Assembly: GCF_001552475.1 (NCBI RefSeq)
Contig: NZ_BCRG01000002.1
Coordinates: 62,001-126,000 of the forward strand
Direction: 5' to 3'
Length of the DNA stretch: 64,000 bases
Source of the DNA: Microbacterium oleivorans NBRC 103075
GTDB taxonomy: Bacteria; Actinomycetota; Actinomycetes; Actinomycetales; Microbacteriaceae
Of this stretch, positions 44,459 to 53,756 are shown piece by piece. The position numbers and the translations under genes were made by a program. The notes under the pieces are model-generated. The model worked only from the letters and a program-made list of their open reading frames with translations. It was not told where the DNA came from and did no database searches. The first letter of the stretch is position 1, and the number at the start of each line of letters is the position of its first letter.

Positions 44459-45981
44459 GTCTCGGCCGAACGTGGTCGGTGGTGCTGACTGGTCTTGTGG
44501 GAGACATCGTCGAAGTCGAAGCCGACCTGTCCAATCAGGTTCCGGGCTTCTCGATCATCGGTCTCGCAGACAAGGCTCTCGGAGAAGCTCAGCAGCGGGT
44601 CCACAACGCCTGCGCGAACAGTGATCTCCCGCTGCCTCGTCGCCATGTCACGGTCAACCTGTCGCCGGCGAACCTCCCGAAACGCGGATCCGCGTTGGAC
44701 GTCGCCGTCGCCATCGCGGCCGTGGCGACGGAATCGCCTCTGGATCGACAGTCACTCGCAGAAACCGTCCACCTCGGGGAGCTCGGACTGGACGGGCGTC
44801 TCCGACCCGTGTCCGGAGTGCTCCCCGCCGTGATGGCGGCCGCGAGAGCCGGCTTCCGCAGGGTCATCGTTCCTCACGGCAACCTGTCGGAAGCCGAGCT
44901 GGTCGAGGGGATCGAGGTGCGCGGCGCGATCAGCCTTCGCGACGTGGCGCGAGCCCACGGTCTTGACGTTCCCGATGTGCTGACGGATCCCGTGCCCGCG
45001 CCTGAGGGCACTCCCGCCGAGGACATCCAGACGCCGGATCTCGCGGATGTGATCGGGCAGCGGGATGCCGTCGAAGCGCTGGTGGTCGCGGCCGCCGGCG
45101 GGCATCACCTGCTCATGAGCGGCCCGCCTGGGGCCGGGAAGACGATGCTCGCCAAGCGGCTGCCCGGGCTCCTTCCCGATCTCGATGACGGCACTGCGCT
45201 CCAGGTCGCGTCGATTCGATCGCTCGCGGGACTCCCTGTGACGGCGCTGCAGCGACGGCCTCCCTTCGAGGCACCCCACCACACCGCATCGGCGGTCGCC
45301 CTGGTCGGCGGTGGGAGTCGCACGCTCCAGCCGGGGGCGATCGCTCGCGCGAGCGGGGGAGTGCTGTTCCTCGATGAGGCGGGCGAGTTCAGCGGGCACG
45401 CGCTCGACGCACTCCGCCAGCCGTTGGAGTCGGGCTGCATCGAGATCCACCGTGTCGGTTTCCGAGCGGTCCTACCGGCAAGATTCCAGCTTGTGGTGGC
45501 CACCAATCCGTGTCCGTGCGGCAACTATGGCGTTCCCGGTGGAGCGTGCTCGTGTCCGTCGCTCGCTATCCGGCGTTACCTCGGCCGACTGTCCGGCCCG
45601 CTCATCGACCGGATTGACATCGAGCTGGGACTGCAGCGGGTCTCTGCGACCCAGAGCACTGCGGCCGAGATGACGACTGCTGTGGGGCGCGAACGCGTCG
45701 CCGTCGCGCGCGAACGGGCGCTGCGGCGCCTGCACGAGACTCCGTGGCGGACTAACGGCGAGGTCGACGGAACATGGCTGCGTTCGGGCCCGCTCCGGCC
45801 CGACCCCGCGATCACTCGTCCGCTGGACGACGCGCTTCATCGCGGTTCCCTCACCTTGCGCGGCTACGACCGTGTGCTCCGCGTCTCGTGGACACTGGCC
45901 GACCTGGCGGGCAGAGATCGTCCGAGCGCGGCCGATATCGGGGGAGCGCTGTACCTCAAGCGGGGAGCATCGACATGCTGA
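44455..45981 (+). CDS. comM: YifB/ComM family Mg-chelatase-like AAA ATPase
   Basis: 508 residues, the ComM length. An N-terminal Lon-protease-like substrate domain precedes the AAA core with Walker A SGPPGAGKTMLAKRLPG near residue 220 and Walker B VLFLDEAGEF near 305. The cysteines in NPCPCGNYGVPGGACSCP may bind zinc. In Haemophilus and Vibrio, ComM is a hexameric helicase that promotes branch migration during natural transformation. GTG start overlapping yraN by 4 nt; its end overlaps dprA by 7 nt. Confidence 0.93.
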   Translation: MSLGRTWSVVLTGLVGDIVEVEADLSNQVPGFSIIGLADKALGEAQQRVHNACANSDLPLPRRHVTVNLSPANLPKRGSALDVAVAIAAVATESPLDRQSLAETVHLGELGLDGRLRPVSGVLPAVMAAARAGFRRVIVPHGNLSEAELVEGIEVRGAISLRDVARAHGLDVPDVLTDPVPAPEGTPAEDIQTPDLADVIGQRDAVEALVVAAAGGHHLLMSGPPGAGKTMLAKRLPGLLPDLDDGTALQVASIRSLAGLPVTALQRRPPFEAPHHTASAVALVGGGSRTLQPGAIARASGGVLFLDEAGEFSGHALDALRQPLESGCIEIHRVGFRAVLPARFQLVVATNPCPCGNYGVPGGACSCPSLAIRRYLGRLSGPLIDRIDIELGLQRVSATQSTAAEMTTAVGRERVAVARERALRRLHETPWRTNGEVDGTWLRSGPLRPDPAITRPLDDALHRGSLTLRGYDRVLRVSWTLADLAGRDRPSAADIGGALYLKRGASTC

Positions 45982-47141
45982 CCGCCCGCTCGCGTGAGGT
46001 CCGGGCCAAGCTGACCGGACTCGTGGCACCGGAGGTGCTCGACGACGACGGTGCCGCCGCCCGTCATTACGCGCACGCCATCTGGTCGTGCGTGACGGAG
46101 CCGGGGGACGGGGTGGCCGGCGCCTTGATCGCCGAATGGGGGGTCATCGCAGCTGTCGAAGCAGGACTGGGTTCCGGCGGTACGACGAACGCCGCGCTCG
46201 AGGCCGGCCGCCGCCGGTGGCAGGCGCGTCTGTCTTCCGTAGAGGATGCGCTCGACAGCGCGAGGCACGTGGGGGCACGCCTTCTCGTGCCGGGGAACCC
46301 GGACTGGCCGGTTCGCGTCGATGACCTCGGCCTCCACGCTCCCCGAGCCCTCTGGGCCCGCGGGAACGTCGCCTCTCTCGCCGGCGATAGTGCCCTTGCA
46401 CTGGTCGGTGCGCGGGCGGCGACGGGATACGGCGAGCACGTCACGGGAGAACTCGCGACGCATCTCTCCCGCCGCGGCGCGACGATCGTATCCGGCGGCG
46501 CGTACGGGATCGACGGGCTGGCTCACCGAGCGACGCTCGCTGTCGACGGCGTCACGGTCGCGGTCCTCGCCGGCGGCGTAGACCGCCCCTATCCGGCGGG
46601 GCACGCGGATCTGCTCGGTCGGATCGCGAGGGGTCCCGGCGTCGTGGTCGCCGAGGTTCCCTGCGGCACGCCGCCCACCAAATGGCGCTTCCTGCAGCGG
46701 AATCGTTTGATCGCCGCCTTGAGCGATGCGACGGTCGTCGTCGAAGCGGGATGGCGCAGCGGCTCGCTCAACACGGCCGGGCACGCGGCTGCCTTGGGGC
46801 GCCCTCTCGGTGCTGTTCCGGGGCCGGTGACGAGCGCGGCCTCCGCGGGCTGCCACCGCCTGCTCCGCGAATACGACGCACGTTGCGTCACGTCGGCCGA
46901 CGACGCGTCCGAGCTCCTCGGCGCGCAAAGTCCGGCCGAGCCTGTCACGAGCGGGCGGACGGACGATCGGACCCGGGTGCTCGACGCATTGAGCGTTCGC
47001 AGTCCGCGCGAGCCGGACGACGTCGCCCGCCGCGCGGGGTTCGGAATCGACGAGATCCGCGGCCTCCTCGCGATCCTGGAGCTGGACGGACGGGCACGGC
47101 GCGGTCCGGAGGGGTGGCGGCGGGTGACGTCACCGTCGTGA
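45975..47141 (+). CDS. dprA: DNA-processing protein DprA
   Basis: 388 residues. DprA loads RecA onto incoming single strands during transformation. The Rossmann core is clear: [43 protein letters not shown] and [21 protein letters not shown] near residue 240. A C-terminal winged-helix (about 325-385) matches the DprA DML1-like domain. An N-terminal helical region of about 80 residues has a HhH-like character. The ATG at 45975 lies inside the end of comM. Confidence 0.93.
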   Translation: MLTARSREVRAKLTGLVAPEVLDDDGAAARHYAHAIWSCVTEPGDGVAGALIAEWGVIAAVEAGLGSGGTTNAALEAGRRRWQARLSSVEDALDSARHVGARLLVPGNPDWPVRVDDLGLHAPRALWARGNVASLAGDSALALVGARAATGYGEHVTGELATHLSRRGATIVSGGAYGIDGLAHRATLAVDGVTVAVLAGGVDRPYPAGHADLLGRIARGPGVVVAEVPCGTPPTKWRFLQRNRLIAALSDATVVVEAGWRSGSLNTAGHAAALGRPLGAVPGPVTSAASAGCHRLLREYDARCVTSADDASELLGAQSPAEPVTSGRTDDRTRVLDALSVRSPREPDDVARRAGFGIDEIRGLLAILELDGRARRGPEGWRRVTSPS

Positions 47142-47208
47142 CGGTCCGCGCCTGATCGGCACGCCTCCCGCACGCGCGGCGCGCACGCGGCATCCTGAAA
47201 GCGTGCGT

Positions 47209-48102
47209 ATGTCCGCGGCGGTCCAGCTCTACATCGAGCAGGTGGAGCGCGTGCGCCGCCTGTCGGCTGCGACGGTGCGTGCGTACCGGTCGGATCTCGC
47301 CGATCTCACGACATTCCTCGGTGACCCTGAGATCGCGCAGATCGATGTCGAAGACCTGCGCGAATGGCTGTGGTCCGCGGCCCAGAACGGCATCGCGCGC
47401 GCCAGTGTCTCGCGGAGAACCGCCTCTGCGCGCGGGCTTTTCGGGTGGGCGCTGGGAGAGAGCCTCCGCCCCGACGATCCGACTCTCCGACTGGTGACCC
47501 CCAAACGCGGTCGCACACTGCCGACCGTCGCCACGTCGACATCGCTCGACGACGTCCTCAACGGGCTCCGAGCTGCGGCCGACGAGTCCGGCGACCCGAT
47601 CGTTCTCCGCGACGCGGCGCTCCTGGAGGTCCTGTACGGAGCCGCGCTCCGGGTGTCGGAAGCGTGCGGCCTCGACCTGGAATCGCTCGACCGCTCGGCA
47701 TCGACCGTCCGCGTGCTCGGCAAGGGCGGCAAAGAACGTGTCGTGCCCTTCGGCGCCCCGGCGGCGAAGGCCGTGGACGCATGGATCGTCCGTGGGCGCC
47801 CCACGCTCATGACCGATCCCCCCACGACCGCGCTCTTCCTGGGCGCCCGCGGCGGACGTCTGGGGGTCCGCACCGCATATGAGGTTGTCCGGCGAACCGT
47901 TGGCCCCGTCGTAGGAGCGGATGCCGTGGGTCCCCACGCTCTCCGGCACTCCGCCGCCACGCATCTCCTCGACGGTGGCGCGGACCTCCGCTCTGTACAG
48001 GAACTGCTGGGGCACGCGAGCCTCGGCACGACCCAGATCTACACGCACGTCTCCACTGAGCGGCTGACCGCGGCGTACCGGCTCGCCCATCCCCGCGCGT
48101 AG
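47209..48102 (+). CDS. xerC: Tyrosine recombinase XerC-like
   Basis: 297 residues, the right size for XerC/XerD. N-terminal SAM-like core-binding domain (about 1-90), then the catalytic domain with Arg in ALRVSEACG, Lys in [14 protein letters not shown] (His-x-x-Arg), [14 protein letters not shown] with the His and the nucleophile Tyr. It resolves chromosome dimers at dif with a partner. GAAAG at 47197-47201 favours the ATG at 47209 over a GTG at 47203. Its position next to dprA suggests XerC. Confidence 0.9.
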   Translation: MSAAVQLYIEQVERVRRLSAATVRAYRSDLADLTTFLGDPEIAQIDVEDLREWLWSAAQNGIARASVSRRTASARGLFGWALGESLRPDDPTLRLVTPKRGRTLPTVATSTSLDDVLNGLRAAADESGDPIVLRDAALLEVLYGAALRVSEACGLDLESLDRSASTVRVLGKGGKERVVPFGAPAAKAVDAWIVRGRPTLMTDPPTTALFLGARGGRLGVRTAYEVVRRTVGPVVGADAVGPHALRHSAATHLLDGGADLRSVQELLGHASLGTTQIYTHVSTERLTAAYRLAHPRA

Positions 48103-48113
48103 GCGGGCGCCGC

Positions 48114-48608
48114 TCAGCAGCAGGGCAGCAGGATCGCTCGTGGGACGCGCCCGAGCAGGAGCAGCGGATTCACGTACTCGCCGTCGTGTCGGACGCCGAC
48201 GTGGAGGGTCCCGGGCAGCGAGTGACCGCCCTGGGAGAGTTCGCCGATCGGGTCCCCGGCGGAGACGACATCTCCGACCGTCACCGTCGCTGCGACGGGC
48301 TCGACGCTCGTCACCCACCCGCCGCCGTGGTCGATGGTGACGATCCCTCGGTCGACCACGGTTCCCGCGAAGGCGACGACCCCGGCTGCGGGAGCGTGGA
48401 CCGCCCCGTCGGCCGGACCGATGTCGATACCGCGGTGACCTGGTCCGTACTCGTGGGCCGGCGCCTCGAAGGGTCTGAGCACGCTCGCACCCGCCGCCGG
48501 CAGGCGCCAATCGGGTGGAGCATCGTCGGCTCCGCGCCCCGCCGGAGCGTTCGCCAGACTCATACTGGCGACAAGGGTGACGAGGGTGAGGAAGCGGAGG
48601 TGGCGCAT
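48114..48608 (-). CDS. Secreted M23-type peptidase domain protein, possibly inactive
   Basis: 164 residues. Signal peptide (about 1-25) then one LytM/M23 domain. The first zinc motif HxxxD is present as HRGIDIG near residue 59. The second motif, normally HxH, reads TLHVGV near residue 141: the zinc-ligand His is kept but the catalytic His is Thr. The domain may therefore bind peptidoglycan or activate another hydrolase, as degenerate LytM proteins do. The final residues LLPCC are odd. Convergent with xerC; divergent from rpsB. Confidence 0.85.
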   Translation of the reverse strand: MRHLRFLTLVTLVASMSLANAPAGRGADDAPPDWRLPAAGASVLRPFEAPAHEYGPGHRGIDIGPADGAVHAPAAGVVAFAGTVVDRGIVTIDHGGGWVTSVEPVAATVTVGDVVSAGDPIGELSQGGHSLPGTLHVGVRHDGEYVNPLLLLGRVPRAILLPCC

Positions 48609-48709
48609 TGACCCATCCTCAGAGTCATGACCATCGGGCCGCCCGGGGGCGAGTGAGTCGGGGATGGGGCACCGGGGCACCGCGCGGGGGAGGAGGCGCC
48701 GTTGTTGCT

Positions 48710-48754
48710 ATGCTGATGGGGCACCTCGCTTGTCGGGGTGACTACGCGTGCCCA
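48710..48754 (+). promoter_or_regulatory. rpsB promoter and leader stem
   Basis: TATGCT (48710-48715) is a good -10 box; the transcript should begin near 48721. GGGCAC (48720-48725) pairs with GTGCCC (48749-48754), enclosing 23 nt. The remaining leader runs about 140 nt to the ATG of rpsB. An 11-bp direct repeat GATGGGGCACC occurs at 48664-48674 and 48716-48726, the second copy overlapping the stem. S2 autoregulatory leaders are known upstream of rpsB in other phyla. Confidence 0.45.
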
Positions 48755-48896
48755 GAGTGGCTCGATTCGACCATGTCGATCGAAGACGCGGCATCCCCAC
48801 CCAACGGTCTCCTCCCGGAGCGGGTGCGTGCCGGGCACCAGGCTCGTCGTGACCATCGGTCCGGCGCGATCAACCACACAGAACAGGAGAACGGCC

Positions 48897-49796
48897 ATGG
48901 CCGTCGTCACCATTCGCCAGCTGCTCGACAGCGGCGTCCACTTCGGACACCAGACCCGCCGGTGGAATCCGAAGGTCAAGCGCTTCATCCTCACAGAGCG
49001 CAGCGGCATCCACATCATCGACCTGCAGCAGTCGCTCGGGTACATCGACAAGGCGTACGAGTACGTCCGCGAGACCGTTGCCCACGGTGGCACCGTCCTG
49101 TTCGTCGGTACCAAGAAGCAGGCGCAGGAGATCATCGCCGAGCAGGCCACGCGCGTCGGCCAGCCCTTCGTCAACCAGCGTTGGCTCGGTGGCCTCCTCA
49201 CCAACTTCTCGACCGTCTCCAAGCGACTCGCACGCATGAAGGAGCTCGAGGAGCTCAACTTCGAGAACCCCTCTGAGAGCGGCTTCACGAAGAAGGAGCT
49301 GCTGCTGAAGAAGCGCGAGCTCGACAAGCTGCACAAGTCGCTCGGCGGTATCCGCAACCTCACCAAGACGCCTTCGGCGATCTGGATCGTCGACGCGAAG
49401 CGCGAGCACCTCGCGGTCAGCGAAGCTCAGAAGCTCGGCATCCCCGTGATCGGAATCCTCGACACGAACGCCGACCCCGACGAGTTCCAGTTCCCGATCC
49501 CGGGCAACGACGACGCGATCCGTTCGGTCAGCCTGCTGACGCGCATCATCGCCGACGCTGCCGCCGAGGGTCTCATCCAGCGCCACAACCCGACCGACGA
49601 GTCGGCCGAGGCCGAGCCGCTGGCCGACTGGGAGCGCGAGCTCCTCGAGTCCGCTCCCGCCGAGCAGGCTGACGCCCCGGCTGCAGAGGAGTCCGCTCCC
49701 GCCGCCGAGGCAACCGAGGCTCCGGTTGAGGAAGCGACCGAGGCTCCCGCCGAGGACGCGACCGAGGCTCCCGCCGAGGCCAAGTCCGCCGAGTGA
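48897..49796 (+). CDS. rpsB: 30S ribosomal protein S2
   Basis: 299 residues. The S2 core (about 1-235) is typical: [42 protein letters not shown]. The last 60 residues form an Ala/Pro/Glu extension with repeats of [18 protein letters not shown] type, strongly acidic and disordered. AGGAGA precedes the ATG. Co-transcribed with tsf but separated by a perfect hairpin. Confidence 0.97.
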   Translation: MAVVTIRQLLDSGVHFGHQTRRWNPKVKRFILTERSGIHIIDLQQSLGYIDKAYEYVRETVAHGGTVLFVGTKKQAQEIIAEQATRVGQPFVNQRWLGGLLTNFSTVSKRLARMKELEELNFENPSESGFTKKELLLKKRELDKLHKSLGGIRNLTKTPSAIWIVDAKREHLAVSEAQKLGIPVIGILDTNADPDEFQFPIPGNDDAIRSVSLLTRIIADAAAEGLIQRHNPTDESAEAEPLADWERELLESAPAEQADAPAAEESAPAAEATEAPVEEATEAPAEDATEAPAEAKSAE

Positions 49797-49802
49797 TCTT
49801 CC

Positions 49803-49835
49803 TGTCAGCGCCCCGCCCCCCGCGGGGCGCTGACA
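49803..49835 (+). terminator. Intercistronic hairpin between rpsB and tsf (possible attenuator)
   Basis: A perfect 14-bp stem (TGTCAGCGCCCCGC, 49803-49816, with 49822-49835) with a CCCCC loop lies 7 nt after rpsB. No T-run follows, so full termination is doubtful. It could slow polymerase, protect the rpsB mRNA end or adjust the S2:EF-Ts ratio. Confidence 0.6.
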
Positions 49836-49874
49836 TCGGAACACAACACCCCAACTACTGAGGAGCCGCCACCC

Positions 49875-50702
49875 ATGGCAAACTTCACCATCGCCGACAT
49901 CAAGGCGCTGCGCGAGCAGCTCGGCACGGGAATGGTCGACACGAAGAAGGCGCTCGAGGAGGCCGAGGGCGACCTCGAGAAGGCCGTCGAGATCCTCCGC
50001 CTCAAGGGCGCGAAGGGCAACGCGAAGCGTGCCGACCGCTCGACGAGCGAGGGCCTGATCGCTGCACGCGAGCAGGACGGCAAGGTGACGCTCATCGAGC
50101 TGAACACCGAGACCGACTTCGTTGCGAAGAACGACCGCTTCATCGCTCTGTCGGAGCAGGTCCTCGACGCCGCTGCCGCTGCCGGCGCCGACTCGGCTGA
50201 GGCCGCTCTCGCTGCCGATGCCGGCGGCAAGTCGGTCGCCGACCTCATCTCGGACGAGGCTGCGATCATCGGCGAAAAGGTCGAACTGCGTCGCGTCCGC
50301 ACCCTCACGGGTGACGCGTTCCAGGTCTACCTGCACAAGACGAGCAAGGACCTGCCCCCGCAGGTTGGCGTCGTCGTCGCGTACTCGGGTGACGACGCCG
50401 AGACTGCTCGCTCCATCGCGCAGCACATCTCGTTCGCCAACCCGACGTACCTCTCGCGCGACGAGGTGCCGGAGGCCGATGTCGAGAAGGAACGTGACAT
50501 CGTCACCGAGATCTCGCGCAACGAGGGCAAGCCCGAGGCTGCTCTGCCGAAGATCGTCGAGGGCCGCGTGAACGCGTTCTTCAAGCAGGTCGCTCTGCTC
50601 GACCAGGACTACGCGAAGGACAACAAGCTGTCCGTCGCCAAGGTCGCGGCCGATGCCGGGATCACCATCACCGGCTTCGCCCGCTTCAAGGTCGGCGCGT
50701 AA
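49875..50702 (+). CDS. tsf: Elongation factor Ts
   Basis: 275 residues. EF-Ts exchanges GDP for GTP on EF-Tu. N-terminal UBA-like LREQLGTGMVDTKKALEEAEGDLEKAVEILR, then TDFVAKN and the dimerisation domain. GAGGAG before the ATG. Ends at a strong terminator. Confidence 0.97.
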   Translation: MANFTIADIKALREQLGTGMVDTKKALEEAEGDLEKAVEILRLKGAKGNAKRADRSTSEGLIAAREQDGKVTLIELNTETDFVAKNDRFIALSEQVLDAAAAAGADSAEAALAADAGGKSVADLISDEAAIIGEKVELRRVRTLTGDAFQVYLHKTSKDLPPQVGVVVAYSGDDAETARSIAQHISFANPTYLSRDEVPEADVEKERDIVTEISRNEGKPEAALPKIVEGRVNAFFKQVALLDQDYAKDNKLSVAKVAADAGITITGFARFKVGA

Positions 50703-50713
50703 GTATATGGCCG

Positions 50714-50746
50714 AGGGGTTCGCATCGAATGATGCGAACCCCTTTT
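50714..50746 (+). terminator. Terminator after tsf
   Basis: A perfect 13-bp stem (AGGGGTTCGCATC, 50714-50726, with 50731-50743) and GAAT loop are followed by TTT. Separates rpsB-tsf from pyrH-frr. Confidence 0.85.
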
Positions 50747-50789
50747 CCATGCCATTCGATAGTCTCCCCCTAGACGAGAGGATCCCCGC

Positions 50790-51509
50790 GTGATCGATGA
50801 GAACACCGGACGCCGTCGCGTCCTTCTGAAACTGTCCGGCGAGGCGTTCGGCGCAGGGCAGCTCGGGGTCAACCCCGACGTTGTCAGCCAGATCGCCCAG
50901 GAGATCGCCGCAGCGGTCGATCGCGTCGAGGTCGCGGTCGTCGTCGGCGGCGGAAACTTCTTCCGCGGCGCCGAGCTGAGCCAGCGCGGCATGGATCGAG
51001 GTCGTGCCGACTACATGGGCATGCTCGGCACGGTCATGAACGCACTCGCGCTTCAGGACTTCCTCGAGCAGGCAGGTGCCGCCACCCGCGTGCAGTCGGC
51101 CATCTCGATGACCCAGGTCGCCGAGCCCTACATCCCGCGGCGTGCGGAGCGACACCTCGAGAAAGGCCGCGTCGTGATCTTCGGCGCCGGCGCCGGGCTG
51201 CCCTACTTCTCGACCGACACCGTTGCCGCCCAGCGCGCACTCGAGATCGATGCGGTCGAGGTCCTCGTGGCCAAGAACGGGGTCGACGGGGTCTACACCG
51301 CCGACCCGAAGAAGGATGCCACGGCTGAGAAGCTCGACACCATCACCTACCGGGACGCTCTGCAGCGCGGGCTCAAGGTCGTCGACTCGACGGCGTTCAG
51401 CCTGTGCATGGACAACGGCATGGACATGCGTGTGTTCGGCATGGAGCCCGCGGGCAACGTGACCCGCGCACTCCTCGGAGAATCGATCGGCACGCTCGTC
51501 AGCGTCTGA
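50790..51509 (+). CDS. pyrH: Uridylate kinase
   Basis: 239 residues. It phosphorylates UMP to UDP. Amino-acid-kinase fold: [11 protein letters not shown] at the start, [11 protein letters not shown] near residue 46, [15 protein letters not shown] near 130 and [16 protein letters not shown] near 160. GTG start at 50790 with GAGAGG upstream; a TAGTCT -10-like box is at 50760-50765. Standard position between tsf and frr. Confidence 0.97.
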   Translation: MIDENTGRRRVLLKLSGEAFGAGQLGVNPDVVSQIAQEIAAAVDRVEVAVVVGGGNFFRGAELSQRGMDRGRADYMGMLGTVMNALALQDFLEQAGAATRVQSAISMTQVAEPYIPRRAERHLEKGRVVIFGAGAGLPYFSTDTVAAQRALEIDAVEVLVAKNGVDGVYTADPKKDATAEKLDTITYRDALQRGLKVVDSTAFSLCMDNGMDMRVFGMEPAGNVTRALLGESIGTLVSV

Positions 51510-51565
51510 GTCCGGGGCATCCCGCCGACTAGACTGAACCGGACGTACCGACGAATGGAGAGACC

Positions 51566-52120
51566 GTGATCGCCGAGACCCTGGCCGACACGAAGACCCG
51601 TATGGACCGCGCCGTTGAGGCTGCGAAAGAGGACTTCTCGACCGTCCGCACCGGGCGCGCGAACCCTCAGCTCTTCCAGAAGATCATGGTCGAGTACTAC
51701 GGCACGCCGACCCCGCTGGCGCAGCTGGCGTCACTGAACGCGCTCGAGGCGCGCACCCTCGTGATCACGCCCTACGACAAGTCAGCGCTCAAGGCCATCG
51801 AGCAGGCGATCCGCGACATGCCGAACCTCGGTGCGAACCCCTCGAATGACGGCAACGTCGTCCGCGTGACGATGCCCGAGCTGACGGCCGACCGTCGCAA
51901 GGAGTACGTCAAGCTCGTCAAGAGCAAGGCAGAGGACGCGAAGGTCCATGTTCGCGGGATCCGGCGCAAGTCCAAGGACGAGCTCGACGCCCTCAAGGGT
52001 GAGGTCAGCGATGACGACCTCGCACGTGCGGAGAAGGAACTCGACGCCGTGACCAAGACGCACGTCGATCTGATCGACGAGGCGTTGAAGCGCAAAGAGG
52101 CAGAACTCCTCGAGGTCTGA
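51566..52120 (+). CDS. frr: Ribosome recycling factor
   Basis: 184 residues, exact family length. It splits post-termination ribosomes with EF-G. Signatures: [12 protein letters not shown] near residue 30, and [17 protein letters not shown] near 130. GTG start with GGAGAG; its own -10-like TAGACT is at 51530-51535. Followed after 7 nt by cdsA. Confidence 0.97.
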   Translation: MIAETLADTKTRMDRAVEAAKEDFSTVRTGRANPQLFQKIMVEYYGTPTPLAQLASLNALEARTLVITPYDKSALKAIEQAIRDMPNLGANPSNDGNVVRVTMPELTADRRKEYVKLVKSKAEDAKVHVRGIRRKSKDELDALKGEVSDDDLARAEKELDAVTKTHVDLIDEALKRKEAELLEV

Positions 52121-52127
52121 GAGCGCC

Positions 52128-53159
52128 ATGTCCGAAGACGCATCGGGGAGCGCGCCCGGACCGGTCGTGCCCCCGAGTCGATCCGAGTTGCGGCGGGGTG
52201 GTGACACCCCGGGAGATCCGTCGTCTTTCCAGGCGCATGTGCGAGCAGCGCGGAGCGAGTTCGAGAGCCAGATCGAGCGCGCCCGCGTTGAATTCGAAGA
52301 GGCCAATGAGCGACTGAACGCGCGCTCGGGACGCAACCTCATCATGGCGACGCTGATCGGCCTCGCCATCGGTGCCGTTGTTCTGGGGTCGCTCCTGTTC
52401 TGGAAGTGGGCGTTCATCGCGTTCGCGGTCCCGTTGTGCCTCATGGGGGCATTCGAGTTCACGCGTGCCCTGCAGGCTGCGGGCCGGCGGATCGATCTCC
52501 CTGCCCAGCTGGGTGCAGGAGTCCTTGTTCTCGGGGCCGCCTTCGTCGGGTATCTCACGCAGTGGTTCGTGATCTTCGCCGCCGTGGTACTCGTGATCGT
52601 CTGGCGGCTCGTCGCGCAGATGGCGGCGGGTGACGGAAGACGCTACGGGGAGGTGGTCAGCGATGTCCTCGCGGGGTCGCTCGTCCAGCTCTATGTCGTG
52701 TTCCACGGAAGCCTCGCTCTCGTCATCCTTCGACAGGAGCACGGTGAGCTCTGGCTGCTCGCGGTGCTGGTGATCGCCGTGTCCGTCGATACAGGGGCCT
52801 ATGCCAGCGGAGTTGCTCTCGGTCGGCATCCGATGGCACCGCGGATCAGCCCGAACAAGACGTGGGAAGGCTTCGCCGGCGCGGTCGTCGTCAGCCTTGT
52901 CGCCGGTGGACTGCTCGGTGTGCTGATGCTTCAGATTCCGCTGTGGGCCGGTCTTGTGCTCGGCGCCGCGATCCTGGTGTCCGCCACGGTCGGCGACCTG
53001 GGTGAGTCCCTCATCAAGCGAGACCTGGGGATCAAAGACATGAGTTCGTTCCTGCCCGGGCACGGGGGAGTGCTCGACCGTCTCGACTCCATCCTCCCGT
53101 CCTTGGTGCCCGGCCTCGCGCTGTACATCCTCCTGAACCCTTTGAGTGCACTTTCATGA
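52128..53159 (+). CDS. cdsA: Phosphatidate cytidylyltransferase
   Basis: 343 residues. Makes CDP-diacylglycerol from phosphatidate and CTP. A 65-residue soluble N-terminal extension with a charged coiled-coil segment precedes about eight membrane helices. The C-terminal family signature is intact: VDTGAYASGVALG, ISPNKTWEGF and GDLGESLIKRD with GHGGVLDRLDS. Overlaps the next gene by 4 nt. Confidence 0.95.
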   Translation: MSEDASGSAPGPVVPPSRSELRRGGDTPGDPSSFQAHVRAARSEFESQIERARVEFEEANERLNARSGRNLIMATLIGLAIGAVVLGSLLFWKWAFIAFAVPLCLMGAFEFTRALQAAGRRIDLPAQLGAGVLVLGAAFVGYLTQWFVIFAAVVLVIVWRLVAQMAAGDGRRYGEVVSDVLAGSLVQLYVVFHGSLALVILRQEHGELWLLAVLVIAVSVDTGAYASGVALGRHPMAPRISPNKTWEGFAGAVVVSLVAGGLLGVLMLQIPLWAGLVLGAAILVSATVGDLGESLIKRDLGIKDMSSFLPGHGGVLDRLDSILPSLVPGLALYILLNPLSALS

Positions 53160-53713
53160 GCGAATTGACCTCGACCGCTGCCTTCCTCACGACCCCCGGC
53201 CGTCGAAAGGGATACGAACCGAATGCCGTGGACGCCTTCCTTGCGTCGGCGCGTGCCGCATTCGAGGCGGACGATGCGACGCTGACTTCGGACGACATCC
53301 GTGCGGCAGCCTTTCCCCTCGTGCGTGAGGGATATGCGGTGGACGCTGTCGATGCCGCCCTCGCCCGCATCGAGGACGCCTTTGCCCAGCGTGAGCGGGC
53401 CGCTGCCATGTCGCAGCGCGGCGCGCGCGCCTGGGTGGGCGCATCCCGTGCTCTCGCGCAGGAGATCCTGAACCGGCTCTCGCGCCCGGCGCGGCACCGG
53501 TTCCGCCGAGTCTCGCCGCTGCGCTTCGGATACCGCGTCGATGAGGTCGATCTCGTGGCGGGTCGGATCGCGCGGTATCTGGAAGCAGGCGAAGGACTCA
53601 CGATCGAGCAGGTACGCACCGTCGCGTTCCGCATGCAGTTGCGTGGCTACGACGAAGCGCAGGTGGATGCCGTCCTGGATTCCGTCGTGGACGTGATGCA
53701 GTCCGTCGGATGA
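53156..53713 (+). CDS. DivIVA-like repeat protein (internally duplicated)
   Basis: 185 residues. Four GYxxxxVD-type motifs (GY at residues 19, 59, 125 and 164) fall into two copies of a roughly 65-residue unit: 10-75 and 116-181, linked by a basic helix with RPARHRFRR. GY-x-VD motifs of this kind form the membrane-binding start of DivIVA/Wag31-type domains (DivI1A), which mark poles and division sites in actinobacteria. No long coiled coil follows, so this is not DivIVA itself. The ATG overlaps the cdsA stop (ATGA), suggesting an envelope role. Confidence 0.75.
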   Translation: MSELTSTAAFLTTPGRRKGYEPNAVDAFLASARAAFEADDATLTSDDIRAAAFPLVREGYAVDAVDAALARIEDAFAQRERAAAMSQRGARAWVGASRALAQEILNRLSRPARHRFRRVSPLRFGYRVDEVDLVAGRIARYLEAGEGLTIEQVRTVAFRMQLRGYDEAQVDAVLDSVVDVMQSVG

Positions 53714-53756
53714 CGGCGTGGCGACGGTCCGTGGCCGCGGATATGATCGGGGAACT

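Noticed and set aside
48870..51155. 761-codon open frame on the minus strand opposite rpsB, tsf and pyrH
   Set aside because: It is a G+C-driven shadow of three certain genes; its translation has no domain and is Leu/Arg/Asp-rich low complexity.
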